A program made the position numbers and the translations under genes. Below are positions 24,760-36,870 of a stretch of 64,000 bases of DNA, one piece after another (the first letter of the stretch is position 1; each line of letters starts with the position of its first letter). The notes beneath the pieces are model-generated. The model was not told the DNA's origin and did no database searches. It was given only the letters and a program-made list of their open reading frames with translations. Source of the stretch: Fasciola hepatica (taxonomy: Eukaryota > Platyhelminthes > Trematoda > Plagiorchiida > Fasciolidae); the NCBI GenBank assembly GCA_948099385.1, contig CANUEZ040000104.1, forward strand, positions 203,501 through 267,500, written 5' to 3'.

Positions 24760-25530
24760 ATATCAGCTGGGCACGAGGTGCACCCTGTTATCGAGAGAAC
24801 AAAGGCCCACATATGTGAATACTACTGATAGCCACAATTCAACTCTAGTGTTGGGGATTTAGTAAGGGAATGTGCACTTTATGTGCCTTGTGATAAAAGC
24901 ACGAAGCCACTGAAAGCACCCATTCACCCTTTTGGGCATCCAATGAAACCTTGGGCAAACGTTGCGACTGATATCATGGGACCGTTTGGAAACGTCCCTT
25001 TTCACCAGCGAAACGTTCTTTTTGCCACATGTTTGTACTGCAAGTGGCTGGAGACATTTCTATGCTGCGAAATTACTACTTCCATGATTCTGTGATGGCT
25101 GAAACACCTATTATCTGTGTTCGGTCTACCTGACGAAATATTCACCGACAATGGTCCTCAGTTTCGCAGTAGTGAATTCATGAACTACCTTACTAAGAAT
25201 GGTATTCGCCATATGCGTACGGTACCGTACAATGGCCCAGGAAATAGCATGGTGGAAAGCCTAAATTGTACATTGGAAGAAATCATTCAAACCACAGCCA
25301 TTGGATGGGAGAAGTGGGAGATTTCCCTTTCTGTAGCACTGGCCACCTACAGAACTACACCGCGTACTTCCACCGGAAACACTCCCTCGTATTTAAAGTT
25401 CGGCAGACAAATACGAGCGTGATTGAACGCCGCGCGACTGGAGTACAGCGATCCAAAACCGGAAGAAAAGGAGAGAAGAACCAGTTACCAAAATAAACAC
25501 AGGCGATAAGGTCAAACATTTCAGTCCGAA
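24760..25530 (+). pseudogene. Ty3/Gypsy integrase with H2C2 zinc-binding region
   Basis: The N-terminal zinc-binding region is split by stops: GHEVHPVIERTKAH gives the histidines, and the later ECALYVPC gives the cysteines. The catalytic core spans two frames that are in phase but separated by a TGA at 25093-25095. ATDIMGPF carries the first Asp, TDNGPQF the second, and the Glu is in MVES after the PYNGPGN turn. There are 35 residues between the second Asp and Glu, so the DD35E spacing is kept. The C-terminal region (YRTTPRTSTGNTP, then YLKFGR) follows until a stop at about 25420. Beyond that only short broken frames remain. Confidence 0.88.
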
Positions 25531-25813
25531 ACACTTGTCAGGCTTCGCAAACTTCAAGTTCGCGAAGGAAAGAACAAGCTATCTCCCCAATAAAAGTTGG
25601 ACTTATTGAATCTCGCAGTACATACTTGCTGGAGGACTGCACTAAGGTAAACGCTCTTCGACGTAATCCAACATTTTGTGGGAGACGACCACCGAAGCCA
25701 CTTTCGTCGGGCACTACGCCCTTTTCACGCATGTCTGCAGCAAACTGCGTGGGGCTCCGAAGATTCATCCGCGAACGATTTCCAGTTGAGTGTTACGTTC
25801 AGCTCAAACAAAT
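25531..25813 (+). other. Decayed C-terminal pol / 3' internal region
   Basis: Between integrase and the polypurine tract only short frames exist on both strands (for example 25626-25820 plus and 25538-25768 minus). None resembles an envelope or other known domain. It is most likely the degraded integrase C-terminus and untranslated region. Confidence 0.5.
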
Positions 25814-25825
25814 AAGGTGAAGTGG
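25814..25825 (+). promoter_or_regulatory. Polypurine tract before the 3' LTR
   Basis: The purine-rich AAGGTGAAGTGG ends directly at the TG start of the 3' LTR. This is where plus-strand priming is expected. It contains two T interruptions. Confidence 0.5.
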
Positions 25826-25977
25826 TGTTGTGATCGGTTCGAACAGGTACGTGCTTAAACAGACAATCGATCGATCCATACATTCAATTTATGATTTGAT
25901 GACTTTTGCATTGTACTGTCCACTTTCTATAATACGTTAAAGTTCTGTTGGTAATCTACTTCGTTCTGAACACAACA
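25826..25977 (+). repeat. 3' LTR of Ty3/Gypsy element
   Basis: This 152-bp segment starts TGTTGTGATCGG and ends GAACACAACA, with a short terminal inverted repeat TGTTGTG/CACAACA. It pairs with the 5' LTRs at 13841 and 21864. No TATA box or AATAAA is obvious in it. Confidence 0.72.
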
Positions 25978-26145
25978 CGCCCTTAACAAACAATGCCAAC
26001 AATACCAAAAGCCTCTGGCCGTTGAAATTCGATTTCCAATGGTCATTCCATATGTCAATATTTGATCAATTTGGATAAAGTCGACTTTGCTCATTCTACC
26101 TAAACAAACAGTGGTTTATTTCATGCGAATCAGTATTGCACACTA

Positions 26146-26148
<3 letters not shown>
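25978..26148. other. 3' flank with block X and a possible inverted gag scrap
   Basis: Block X (25979-26014) directly follows the LTR. Near 26072-26098, the minus strand reads GTAGAATGAG then AAAGTCGACTTTA. This resembles 14088-14112 in the gag region (GTAGAATGAG, then AAATCTACTTTA), with TGA in place of the Trp codon in both. It may be part of a second, inverted element fragment. The match is short. Confidence 0.3.

Positions 26149-26195
<47 letters not shown>
26149..26195. repeat. (TA)n microsatellite
   Basis: About 47 bases of alternating TA with one TG interruption. Confidence 0.97.
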
Positions 26196-29100
26196 GCAAG
26201 ATTTAGATTAAAATCAGTTATGGTGCGATCGAGACCAGTGAACAAAAGGCAGTGAATTCCAATGTAATACCATATAAATGAAGTGTGCATGCATTGGGAT
26301 AATGCCAAACCCTAGTACTGAATTTGCAGCCTTGAGTGTACTTAGATTCTCAGAAACGATAATATCTTTAGAAAAATGTATCGGGGAAATATATGCGGTG
26401 GTCAGATCATACATTGCCTAGAGGATATGTAGATACAAGCATAAGCATCAGCTCGCACTTGGAACTTATCGTTCAATTCAATGATGAATGTTGTTATTCA
26501 GCACGTACAATTCTAAAGGCCAGGTTTGATACCGTCTCAGATGATATTAAGCTCAAGTGTACCCTGAAAATGACTGAGCGAGAAAGAATTTTATCATCTG
26601 AATTCGGAGATAATGAACAAAGGATTAAAATCATCAGCTGCTATCGATCAGACATTCAATCGTAGCTAGAACAATTCCTGGAATGAAGTGGCTTAATTCA
26701 CAGCGAATTGGAGCCCAGCAAATGAGGGGGCACCCTGATGTTCTATGCGATGAGATATATGGTAAAGATGCAATGCTGGCCCCAATTTTAGGAAATAGGA
26801 GTCCATGCAATCTGTTTTTCGGGCAAAAATGAAAAAAAAATCACTGCTTGTGGCGGATTTGCAGCCGAGGCTGTAGCAATTTAACCATCTAGATTGTGAA
26901 TTCGAAAGCACTAAATTGGATGTCCTTAGATGTCGTTTCGAGTTTGCTATGATGTACAAATTGAGAAGAGGATATTTCCGGTGTCATTCTGCGGAGAAAA
27001 ATAACTTAGGTGTTTTTTCCAATCTGCGAGGATTACTGGTGCTCATACAACACACAAATTGGAAGAATTACGTGATCCATGAGTGTTTCAGAACGATTTG
27101 CTAACTCGTTAAATGGTTGTATTGAAATGCAAGCTTCTGACCGACTAGTTGTATAGAAGTACGGGTAATAAGGCGTCTGATCTCACCTCATTCTGGATGG
27201 AATTCAGCTGAGCAATATAAGGTATGTGTTGTAATCTCGAAGCTTTTTCGCTAGGTACTATTAACCGGACCGCGACTGAGGAATTTTTCTCTTCCAATGA
27301 TTTCATCTGATCAAAGAGTAGCATGCATCAATGGGTACCATGGGTAGATAGTGTTCTTGGAGTGGTCCGAATTACCATCCTCGATTCTGGGGTACTATTT
27401 TTATATGTGCTATTCATTTGTTCTACTAACTTTCTCATGTTGAACCCGTATGTATTCCCAAGTGAAAACAGGTCAATTAATAATTGTGTGTTCCCTAAAG
27501 GCAAAACAATAATTAAAAACAAATTAAGGGGGTGGTCAGACGGCTCAATGGATCTTGGCTGACATACGAGATGAATGTCGAACAGATCTCTCGAAAATTG
27601 AAGTTAAACATCAAAGAGTATTCCACATTTTCTGCATATGAACACAGTCAAGGGTGAGACGTTTTTTATAACTCGAATTAAGGAGTGTTCTATGGCTGAA
27701 AGTAACAGGAACGTTGGTGTTATTGGGAAAGTATATCGTAAAATGCAATCAAATCGCCGATACTGGTTGGTAAACGAGACGAACATCGAACGCAGCATTT
27801 GGAAAGTAAGGTACCCATCAGAAGGTGTCCATATTTTCTAAATGTTACTCAACTAGAAGAGTGCTTCGGACTTTGATAAATGCATCTTCCGCATAGTTGG
27901 TCCAATGATAACTCCAAATTGTTCACCGGGGAAAATGTGGGATGTTGGTTATCAGCAGAAATTCATTGAAACGGACAGAGTACACTTATAAGAGAAAAAT
28001 CTGGAATAAATCAAGGCAGTATGGAATGTTTAAATAGAGATGACACAATGTATCTTTCAAAATGTCCCTGTGTGCGATATAAAGGATGGATTTCCGACCT
28101 ATTGCTCATCAATACGTATGCCACTGAATATAGGCGATTGTCATTTAATCAGTTACAAAACCAGAATGATTATGCCGGATTCCAGTAGCAGTAATGAGGG
28201 AGTGTTAACGAAATCGGCGCTACAAGAGAGAATTTTCGGATTCTATCCGTCATCAAAGGTGGACTGTAGAGGTATTTCACAAATTGAGATACAAGAGATG
28301 AACAATGAGCAATCTCCCATGAGTAGAACAACTTGCTTTTGGATATGTTACATCGGGAAGATACACCAGAGGTGAAATGCGTGTGCAGAGAACGAACACT
28401 GGCCGATAGAATATTAGTGCAATATGTGTCACACGATGAACATTTCCTCACAGGAATATAGCGACACAAATGTACGCGGTGGATACTACTGAATCATGAT
28501 CTAGCATTTCATAAAATGACCACAGCTTACACTCGGAGACTGATAAATTTGACTGAGAACGATCAATGAGGTACTTTATAGTGATATAGTCTCGAAATTG
28601 ATAAGTGTAGTGGAGGTCTGGTCGCATTCTCTAGTGTTGTCAGCAGTAAAATTCTGTCGGGATGATTGAATACCGAAACGCACGCATAGGGGATTTCCGT
28701 TACAGTCCTGAGTCGATAAGACGGAGCTGGATGAATATGAAATAGCATCTTTCGTACAGCATAAGTCTCATCAAGGACACCGGTAATCGTGATGAATATC
28801 GAGGCAAGAATGAGTGTGTGAACTGATTAGTTTCATAAGATCAGAGGAGCACGATTTTGACAAAATTTGCACATTCACCTCCAGAGCACTGGAGTAATAC
28901 GAATTGGTCCTCATCTTCCGATCTCGTCGTTTTGTTTAATGCACGTGGTAAAAAATACCACAAGATGCTCAGCTGGAAAGGTAGCAGTCCTTGAGGAAGG
29001 TGGGTTGAATTTCTCTAGTTCCCATCGTTTTCGTGGTGTTTGTTCTCTTCATTTCGGTCACAAATCTACCTGCTTTGGCGACAAGAGTAGGTATGTATGC

Positions 29101-31029
29101 AAGGCTCGGAACTGAATTCCCGATTAAATACGTTTCTTGTTGATGGTGAATAAAACACCACATTGCGCACTGCCTTCGTTTCTTGCATCACCGTGGCGTA
29201 GAACTGATGGTACAGCAGTTGTTCACCGGATTCTAAATCTGTCATTGCTTGTGGGTTGTAGGTGAGTTTGTGAGTGATTGCAGTCTAGTGTTTTTACCTT
29301 GAAATCTACCAGTAGTTTAAATTTACGAGTGAACGACCTCATACACTGGGAGAGTGTTGCTTCCATTAATAATAATAATTTTAATTATGAAGACGGCAAA
29401 CAGCTACCTTGAATGTAAATTGACTCCAATGGACAGCAAGTCTCGCTGGTTAAGGGCCTTTCAAATTGACCAAATCTTTCACAATTAGCCAATTTATCTG
29501 CACACTCTCTCTCATAGGGATGAACGCGCAGTGGTTGAGAAATGCAACATTGAAATGACTGAAATCAAATTTGACGATCACAAATGAGGTCCTAAAACAT
29601 AGTTTTGGCATGATCAGATAAGCTTGAGATGGGGAATGGTTGAACTGCTTCATACAAATCCTTGGAGATGGAATGGATAAATGAGAGCTTCGGGGTTAGC
29701 TTGAAGAGAGCATATATTTGGAGGACACAGACTTGGGGAATGAGCTCACTTTTATTCATTTAGAATCAGACAAATAAATCACGATTTATAACGGCAAGTT
29801 GAGAGATGGGACCAAATGGACAAAAATAGTGATATAATATTCAATTTGTCATAATATATTGTGATGTAATGGAGCGCTTATAGATTAATGAAAACGAGCT
29901 AATTTGCTATTCGGTGAAACGATTGAGGAATCAAGAAAATATTTAATTCTGAGTTATGAAAATGAAGTCCACTATAATCGGTAATATGTGGGAGAGTACA
30001 TCGAGATAGAGAGAGAGACAAATGTGGAAGTATTTTAGGACTAATAGTAACGCCAATATGAGGAATATCATGAGTAATAGAATGAATATTTTAACAGGTA
30101 GAATTCACAGTTGACACAAAACGGCTCACAGTTTAATTGGCTTGTTCAGGAAAGTGAAACAGTTGGCAAACAGCGCTTGAAGGAACAGGTCCTCATTTCC
30201 CATATTTCGTGTTATTCGAGTGGCAACGAAACTGTTGACATTCTAGCTGGAGTCAAACTCTCCGTCCTTATTGGTTGATGATGAGGAATCTTCGTTTGTG
30301 CCTCAAGCAGCTCTAATATATGTGTGCCCATCACACATGTTAAGTGCTTTGCCAAATTTGGCTCGAACTGTATGATCTCTGTGACAGAGGGTGAGGTATT
30401 TCGAGTTCGATCAACACGGGGTGCACTTAACGTATGAGAAAATTGGAACTACTGAGAGTGGAATGATCACTCAGCAACCCGATATGCATTATTTGCCTTC
30501 GTACTTCTTTATCAAGCAAACGGAAAAAGTTCATGTGGAGTTCTTATTGGATAACCCATTATTTACCACCCTAATTAAGTCTTAATAGAGTATTCACCGA
30601 TCCCGCTCTCAGTGTCTTGGTTCCTACCACTAAGGTCTGCGCACTGCACTGATCATATTGATTTCTGTTTCAGCGGCATGCAAAGCCAACACCGGAAATG
30701 CTTGCAGCTCATCTTGATTCGTGCATACTTAGAATGAAATGGACAGTGGAAGGTGTGTAGATGAGATGACAAATTGAAAGTTTCATGTTGCGATGTGAAC
30801 AAATGAAAAGGTGTAGGTGAAAAAATATCCGGGTTCAGATTAGTGCTCTTGCGGGGTTTGAACATTCAACCTCATCCATTCGAACGTGTATTTGACGGAG
30901 CCTGTAGGTAAAGATAATGATGTGGAGCTCTTAGTGTATATCTTTCAACTGATGACTCCATATTTTTATTTACCTCCTTCTATCGGATACAAGTCCACTA
31001 TTTCAGGAAGGACGTCGAGGCCAATAAAA
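26196..31029. other. Unassigned sequence
   Basis: Only short open frames were seen, the longest about 111 codons at 28040-28375 plus, with no recognisable domain. A short tRNA-like A-box resemblance near 27535 has no B box. A small AAT-rich run lies near 29368. I see no convincing gene or element. Confidence 0.45.
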
Positions 31030-31140
31030 AGTTGCTATTTAGAAAGTGACAGGAGGCCGGAGCAGGATTCGAACCTGGGACAGCAGGATTGAAATTCCAT
31101 TATGATGATCGTTTTACCATCACCGGTTTGGACTTGGGAG
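31030..31140 (-). repeat. tRNA-like SINE fragment, minus strand
   Basis: On the minus strand a perfect B box (GGTTCGAATCC, plus-strand positions 31065-31075) is preceded about 40 bases upstream by an A-box-like TGGTAAAACGA. The order and spacing fit a polymerase III promoter of tRNA type. A folded tRNA could not be confirmed. Confidence 0.4.
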
Positions 31141-33792
31141 GATGAAATTTTGCTTGAACCAGACACGTTTCGAATGCAAACACTGGTAACGGAATGATCA
31201 AAACGGTTAGGGAATCTTAATAGCTGGACAACTGCACAAATGTTGATTGTGTTTATTATACCGTTGTTTATGGAATCAATCGGCAGCCACAATAGCACCG
31301 GTTTCCAAATCACATTTTCACATCAAATCACCCAGTCCTACTCCAAAGAGAAATCCAATGGGTGATCTCACGCAAATACCCAGGAGATGAAAGGTTGAAA
31401 AGTCCTTTCTCAAACAGTTGAACAAATCTAGCATTCAGATTTGCTGAATCAAAATATTGCCACAAACTTTGGTTCGAAATTTGCATAACCGGACAAGTGA
31501 ACTCGTTTTATTCTCACGTCTCAACTCAGCTTCAAAATAAAATGCCTAATTTTTGGTTTTTTGTCCTTTCTGAAGCGCGTGTATTCATTTGTAGTGGAAG
31601 TTATCATTCGGTGTGGAAGAAAATACGTTGTATGTGCCACATTTCACCTTCTGCCTTGCACCGTCAACAGTGAAGAAATGATTAGAATGTTGTTTTAATT
31701 CTGTCAGTTTAGATGGAATCCCTTCGAGACTAATTGTTCTCCAGTGTGCAGCTCAATTTAGACGAAGTTCTTATGAGGTCACCGTTGTTCAGTGTAACCC
31801 GCCGGTGTGTCTTCAACACAGATCGTTTTATGTTGTGTGCCTCAAGGGCATGTGAAGCAGGATTCTGTTAATCGATGAGGGCGCACAGAATGTAAAGTGA
31901 GCAAATTTGCGTAGGCCTAATGAGTTTTTGTTGTATTATTCCTGTGCTCCGATTCAACCCGTACAATTCGCTCCATTCTTTATGCCTTCCTTATCACTTG
32001 ATCACGAGGACCAATCTTCGATAAACACATCGATGCGGAAACTCGAATCGCGAGGAGTTCGGGTTGAGGAAAGTCTACAGCTAGTAACATTATCATTATG
32101 CAAATACTTCAGGCTACAGCTATCTACAACAGGAGTCCTCGTTCGATACAAATGAATTCCAATAAATTAGTTAATAATTTGTTAGGCAAACACAATCGTG
32201 CAGAATTTGCACAAAAATTAATGTGTGCTGATTCCTCGAACGGATTTCCGTGATTTCAATCAGATGAGGTCTCTGAATTCAGCAGGTGTTTTTATAAATA
32301 TTATATAGTGATGAAAGTAAATTGTGGCTGTAAGGGATTGGGTACGGCTCATTGCCAACAGATGGCCCGTTTCATTGTTCAGACAAGAGCTGAATTAACC
32401 AATCGATCTGCAACCAGTTAAAAGCATTACTGTACACCACTTTCATGTAATTGGTTATTGCGAATTATTCCCCATGACTCAACAATTCTATACATACAGA
32501 TTCATTTTTCTTATGACTGACCAGTGTGTAAATATTCGTTGTGGGAGTTAAATTTATTTTAATGAACTATTTTCAAAGCAAAATCTCTCATGCAAGGTAC
32601 TCTCCACAGTATCGCCGTGGATTATTGGTCTAACGAAGTCAACTGATGCATACTGTGTACACTGTCGACAGATGCATCGGACGAGTGCTTACGCTCAAGA
32701 TACATTTGTGTAGACAAATGGTGTTTGTTCTATGGTTTTCTCAAACCATGTTTAACTCTGAGAGACTTGTTTGTGACCGTACTCATTAGCGTTCATGGTT
32801 CAGCTTTTTCACAAAGAAAGCTCAATTTTCTATGATAAAGTTCACACCACTGAATTGCACACGTAGATCTAAAATCCTTCAAAACAAACCATCCGCATTG
32901 TACAGTATGTCCAAAAATAATGTAGTCTTTTTGGGGAGATCCGAATTCGCAACACACTGTTTCAATGCTTGTTAGTTGGAAAAATACTGTAAATTACATT
33001 AAGTGCCGTGCCTTCCATATGGAACTCCTGAAAGCCCAACGCCATACATACTTTATAAACACGTCATGTGAAACATATTGAAGCGTGAGTGACTGAGACA
33101 AAGCAAAACCCACGTGCTCAGTTCCGTCACAAAGACAACGGAGCAGCCAGGAGTCGGCTGAAAGCTGAATGACTGGGTGAGTGCATTTGACTGTTTGCGT
33201 GCGTGTGTACAATCTAGGGACAAAAAGAATATTCCTATCGTCTCATTCTTGGCATGATTTTTATAGGTCGTGGCCTTCTCTGCTGAGCGAAGCAAAACTA
33301 TTTTTTTCATCTGAACATGCTAGGCGAGCATATGTAATTTGGATATTGTGCGTTCGTCAATGTCAGTTCAACCCAACCAGGTTACGCAATTTTCTGTGGG
33401 GTTACCGTGGTCGTCGATTCTCTTCCGTGAAACTTCGTGTTCACATGGCTGGGTCTGTCTCTGATATGGTCGAGCTTGTTATGTTGAGAATAAGAGGCCT
33501 TGGTCTTTTGAAATCATGGAAACAGCTTCATCGCAGACACTGATCTGCCGAGACGGTTAGGGCACTTTTGAGCAACTATTGCTCAAAGGCGAACGGTTTT
33601 CGGCTGTGTTCATCCTTCCAAGTTGTTCGGGCGCCCAAATACGGCCACTGATATATTTTACATTACCTATTTAGAAGGACCGATGACTAAACAACCGAAC
33701 CCTTCCTTTCGAACATTCTCCAAACAAAAGGGAAATCCTGGGTTACCGTCATCCGTGTTCTGAGAAACAAGGCTACAACAGTTAGAGAGCCC
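31141..33792. other. Unassigned sequence
   Basis: No recognised gene. A 120-codon plus frame at 33181-33543 has no known motif. Immediately after it, near 33546-33565, the text GCCGAGACGGTTAGGG resembles a tRNA-derived SINE head, but I see no B box. Confidence 0.45.
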
Positions 33793-33796
33793 ATTC

Positions 33797-34239
33797 TGTA
33801 GCAGGGAATGCTGGGGTGAGTGAACGGCCTGAATATCAAGGCGAACGAACGAACCAAAGAAGGAACACAGACAAACGAACAGGCATCGAATATGTCGGAG
33901 GCGTCCCGGAGCAGGCAAAAGGAGGCGTACAGACAACCAGAGAGGAAGCAGCGGGATCCCCGGCAACCAGCAAGATGGTCCAGGTGAAAGGGCTGCCGAT
34001 CGAGTCGTCAACTGAGGCAGTCAGACCAACCGAAGGGAAATGACGGTCAAGAGAAGCAATCCATTGGCCACAGACAACTGGACAGAACGCAGTTGAAGCG
34101 CTCAAGCGGCAGCAATAGCAATCCTGGTTCCGCGCAGTTTGCAAAAGGGCCTATATAAACGACTGTATGCGTTCCATGACTTGACTTGTGTGACCGTGGG
34201 AATACAAGTATCCTACCGTGTGTTGTCGTCCTTTTAACA
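33797..34239 (+). mobile_element. Solo LTR (443 bp) with 4-bp target-site duplication
   Basis: The segment begins TGTAGCAGGG and ends CTTTTAACA (TG...CA type ends). It is flanked on both sides by ATTC (33793-33796 and 34240-34243). It contains a TATA box (TATATAAA, 34152-34159) in its last quarter, with about 80 bases of R/U5-like sequence after it. It is visibly more GC-rich than its surroundings. No primer-binding TGG follows the right end and no pol frame lies on either side, which points to a solo LTR left by recombination. Open frames inside it on both strands are probably not genes. Its LTR differs from the 150-bp family at 21864, so it is a different element. Confidence 0.65.
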
Positions 34240-35582
34240 ATTCGGTTTTGACCTTGTTCAAGCGAAACGGAGCTTAGGGGTGGAGTCAGGTTATTGGTTT
34301 TTACGTAGACTAATAACCTATCCAACGTTACGTAGTGCCATAGGGACAGATGATGAACCCACATTCCACTGAAAATATAGCTTGAAAATGGCTTTATGGT
34401 GGCTTTCAACTGCGGAAAAAAGCAATGATTTACATATAAAAACTGGTTAACAGTTCGAATGAAACTGCATCTTTGTATGTTAAAATACTCGCACGGAAGA
34501 GAACTACAAACGTTCTGTACAGCGATAATTTGGAAGGATGCAGTTGAAACGCAGATTAGGTAGGCGCATGTGACTGGATCAGAGAAAGGTCACAATGCAG
34601 TGGGTGTGAACAGACGGCACCGATCTTCTCAGCAAATACAATACATCCCCTTATGTGCTTACCACATAAGTCCGATATGAGGTCTCTTAAAGCCATACCA
34701 GAAACAAGGCTGACAATTTGCAGACCTCTACTCATGACAATTGGCATTGTTCAACAGAATACCAGACTATTAGGAAAAGGTTTGCGCATGAAATACGTTA
34801 TCATCGAAACTTATCCTAATTGGGCTACTGTGAGACAACCGAGCCTAAAACAACATGTTGGGCATATTTGACTGTGCAGGCTTGATGTATTGCAGCTGAA
34901 TCTTTAATGAAGGTAGTCAATACGTATAAAGGAAGAAAAGCTTTGTGAGGTATACCCACACAACTTAAGAGATGTCTGGAAAATCTTCTTCCAACTTAGG
35001 TACACCGGTTTCTACCAGAAAAGCAGTCTTACAGCAAGTAAACAAAGTATATGGGGCAATTAACAAATTCCAATTTTTCCGAGGAGCAATGTTCGTCGTA
35101 CACTGTCAAGCGAGGATGTGTAATCAAAAAAGGTAAACCCACTGATTTGTCATTTAATGAATTATGCACCTTATTGCGTCGACCGTGAAACGCCTAGGTT
35201 TATACGCAAACTGGTATTTGTCAGTGGCAATTCTGACTGCGTTCTCAAAGCGCTTGATTATTGCATGTTCAACTAGCTTCAATCTTGACGAGGAAATGGC
35301 AATTTGTTGGACGTTCTTGCTTCCCGTTTGAGTACTCGACCCTTTTGTTATGGAAAGGATTGTGACAGGACCCCAATATTTAGGAATGTAGAGTGAATCA
35401 AGTATATGATTGGTAACGGAAGTCGTTAGTCCAGTGAGAGACCCGGCCCCGTGTTTGGGTACTAGTGACGAAAGAACGTCCGGTACAATAACATTGGTTA
35501 ACTTGGCCTTAGGAGCTTGAAAACATCGGCGTCGGAGAATTTTCCGACTCCTGAGTTACTAAGCTCCTTACAGATTTGCGTG

Positions 35583-35602
35583 ATATATATATATATATAT
35601 AT
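35583..35602. repeat. (AT)n microsatellite
   Basis: Twenty bases of perfect AT alternation. Confidence 0.95.
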
Positions 35603-36794
35603 CCGGCTTGAAACCATGCTGGTCTCTTAGTCGCAGAGTAAAAGCAGTACAAACCATGGCAACGTGCAGCCAACCCTTAGAAGACATCCGGGTGTCACAG
35701 CGGCGCCACAGTTGTTCATTCTGTCAAGAAAATGTTTGTTACAAACCTGTCGCTTCATTGAGAAAAAATCTCCGCATACTCAAAATCTGACACTTCTCCA
35801 CCTGAGCACAACTTCGCACAACTAAAACTAGATTGTCAGGACCATATTAATTAGGGGTTGGAAAAGATAAGAGAGAGGACAACCATGGAGTACACAAATC
35901 CTTGTGATGAATTGAGATGAAAGAACCGTCATAATCCCGAACTCGGTTTGTGAATGAAAGTCCACTTTCGGATCAGGAAAAATCCGATCAAGGGCCTACG
36001 GCAGGTGTACCTGCTTTCTGAGGGTAGTCGATGGGTAAAAATCATTCAACGTAACTTCGAGTGTATTTGAGCAAAGCTTGAGTTTGGCTTGATGACTAGC
36101 GAGTTTACAGTGGTTTATTATCATTTTAAGATATATTATTAGTATTATTATCACTGTACGTTTATATGATGCAACGAGTTGGAGACCAGCCCATTGTCAG
36201 CACTACAAATACAGAATGATGCGAATTGTAGGGAAAGGCAAACGGTGTTTGAAAAAGAATGGGAGTTGATGTGCAACTTTTAATTGGTGCTGACTATCTT
36301 ACTGCCTAATCAGCTGTTCCACATTTGGATGTTTATTAAAGGAAAATCGTGTGACCTTTCTGTTTCTGAATGCATCCTCGGCTTTGGCAAAAGCGATTGC
36401 AATCTGGAAGGTAGTTCACGAGAAAGTGACCGAGAAATGTTCATGCGCCTTATTCGAATTACTTTGCCGGGTTCACACCACGACAAAAGGAATAACTTTT
36501 TTTAGTTACAGGCAACATTCTCCAATTCACAGTGCTGTCTTCAGATATATGTGGCCTTCTCAGAAGGAGCACCTGCAACGTATGAAAATCCGCACATACT
36601 CGAACACTGCCACTGCTTATCCACAACCAGTTATTCAGCCTGCCTGGATTCCTTCTATTCCCGATGAACCACCTCACCGGCGACCTTTTCTCTATCAGCG
36701 GCCCAAGGTTGCAGCCGGTGATATGCACTTATTTACTTGATCAAGTCGTTCTAGTGTTAGATAACCGGGACATTTTATTTCATGCTTGCACACG

Positions 36795-36870
36795 AGCGCG
36801 GTGAAAGGTGTATGTCTGATACTCAGACCAGCAATGGTCGGGTTCAACTCTCTGACGTCCACTCGACCAC
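36795..36870 (+). repeat. Possible tRNA-like fragment
   Basis: A B-box match (GGGTTCAACTCT, 36841-36852) follows a short self-complementary segment (TCTGA/TCAGA). No clear A box. It may be a SINE remnant. Confidence 0.22.

Larger units (their letters stand above)
21864..25977 (+). mobile_element. Degenerate Ty3/Gypsy LTR retrotransposon, full span
   Basis: About 4.1 kb between 150-152-bp LTRs, in the order 5' LTR, candidate PBS, gag, (no visible protease), RT, RNase H, H2C2 zinc-binding region, integrase, polypurine tract, 3' LTR. Putting RNase H and integrase after RT, with integrase last, is the Ty3/Gypsy order and excludes Copia. Frameshifts, stops and small deletions break every gene. 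No target-site duplication is visible. No envelope-like frame lies between integrase and the 3' LTR. The lineage within Gypsy cannot be fixed by eye. Confidence 0.85.

Noticed and set aside
25531..25820. Envelope gene between integrase and 3' LTR
   Set aside because: Fewer than 300 bases are available, and no signal peptide, membrane segment or long frame is seen.
27530..27562. tRNA-like text GGTGGTCAGACGGCTCAATGG
   Set aside because: The A box has a mismatch and no B box follows within the expected distance.
33667..34144. Overlapping open frames of 75 to 114 codons on both strands
   Set aside because: They lie largely within the solo LTR, whose higher GC lengthens chance frames. No domain was recognised.
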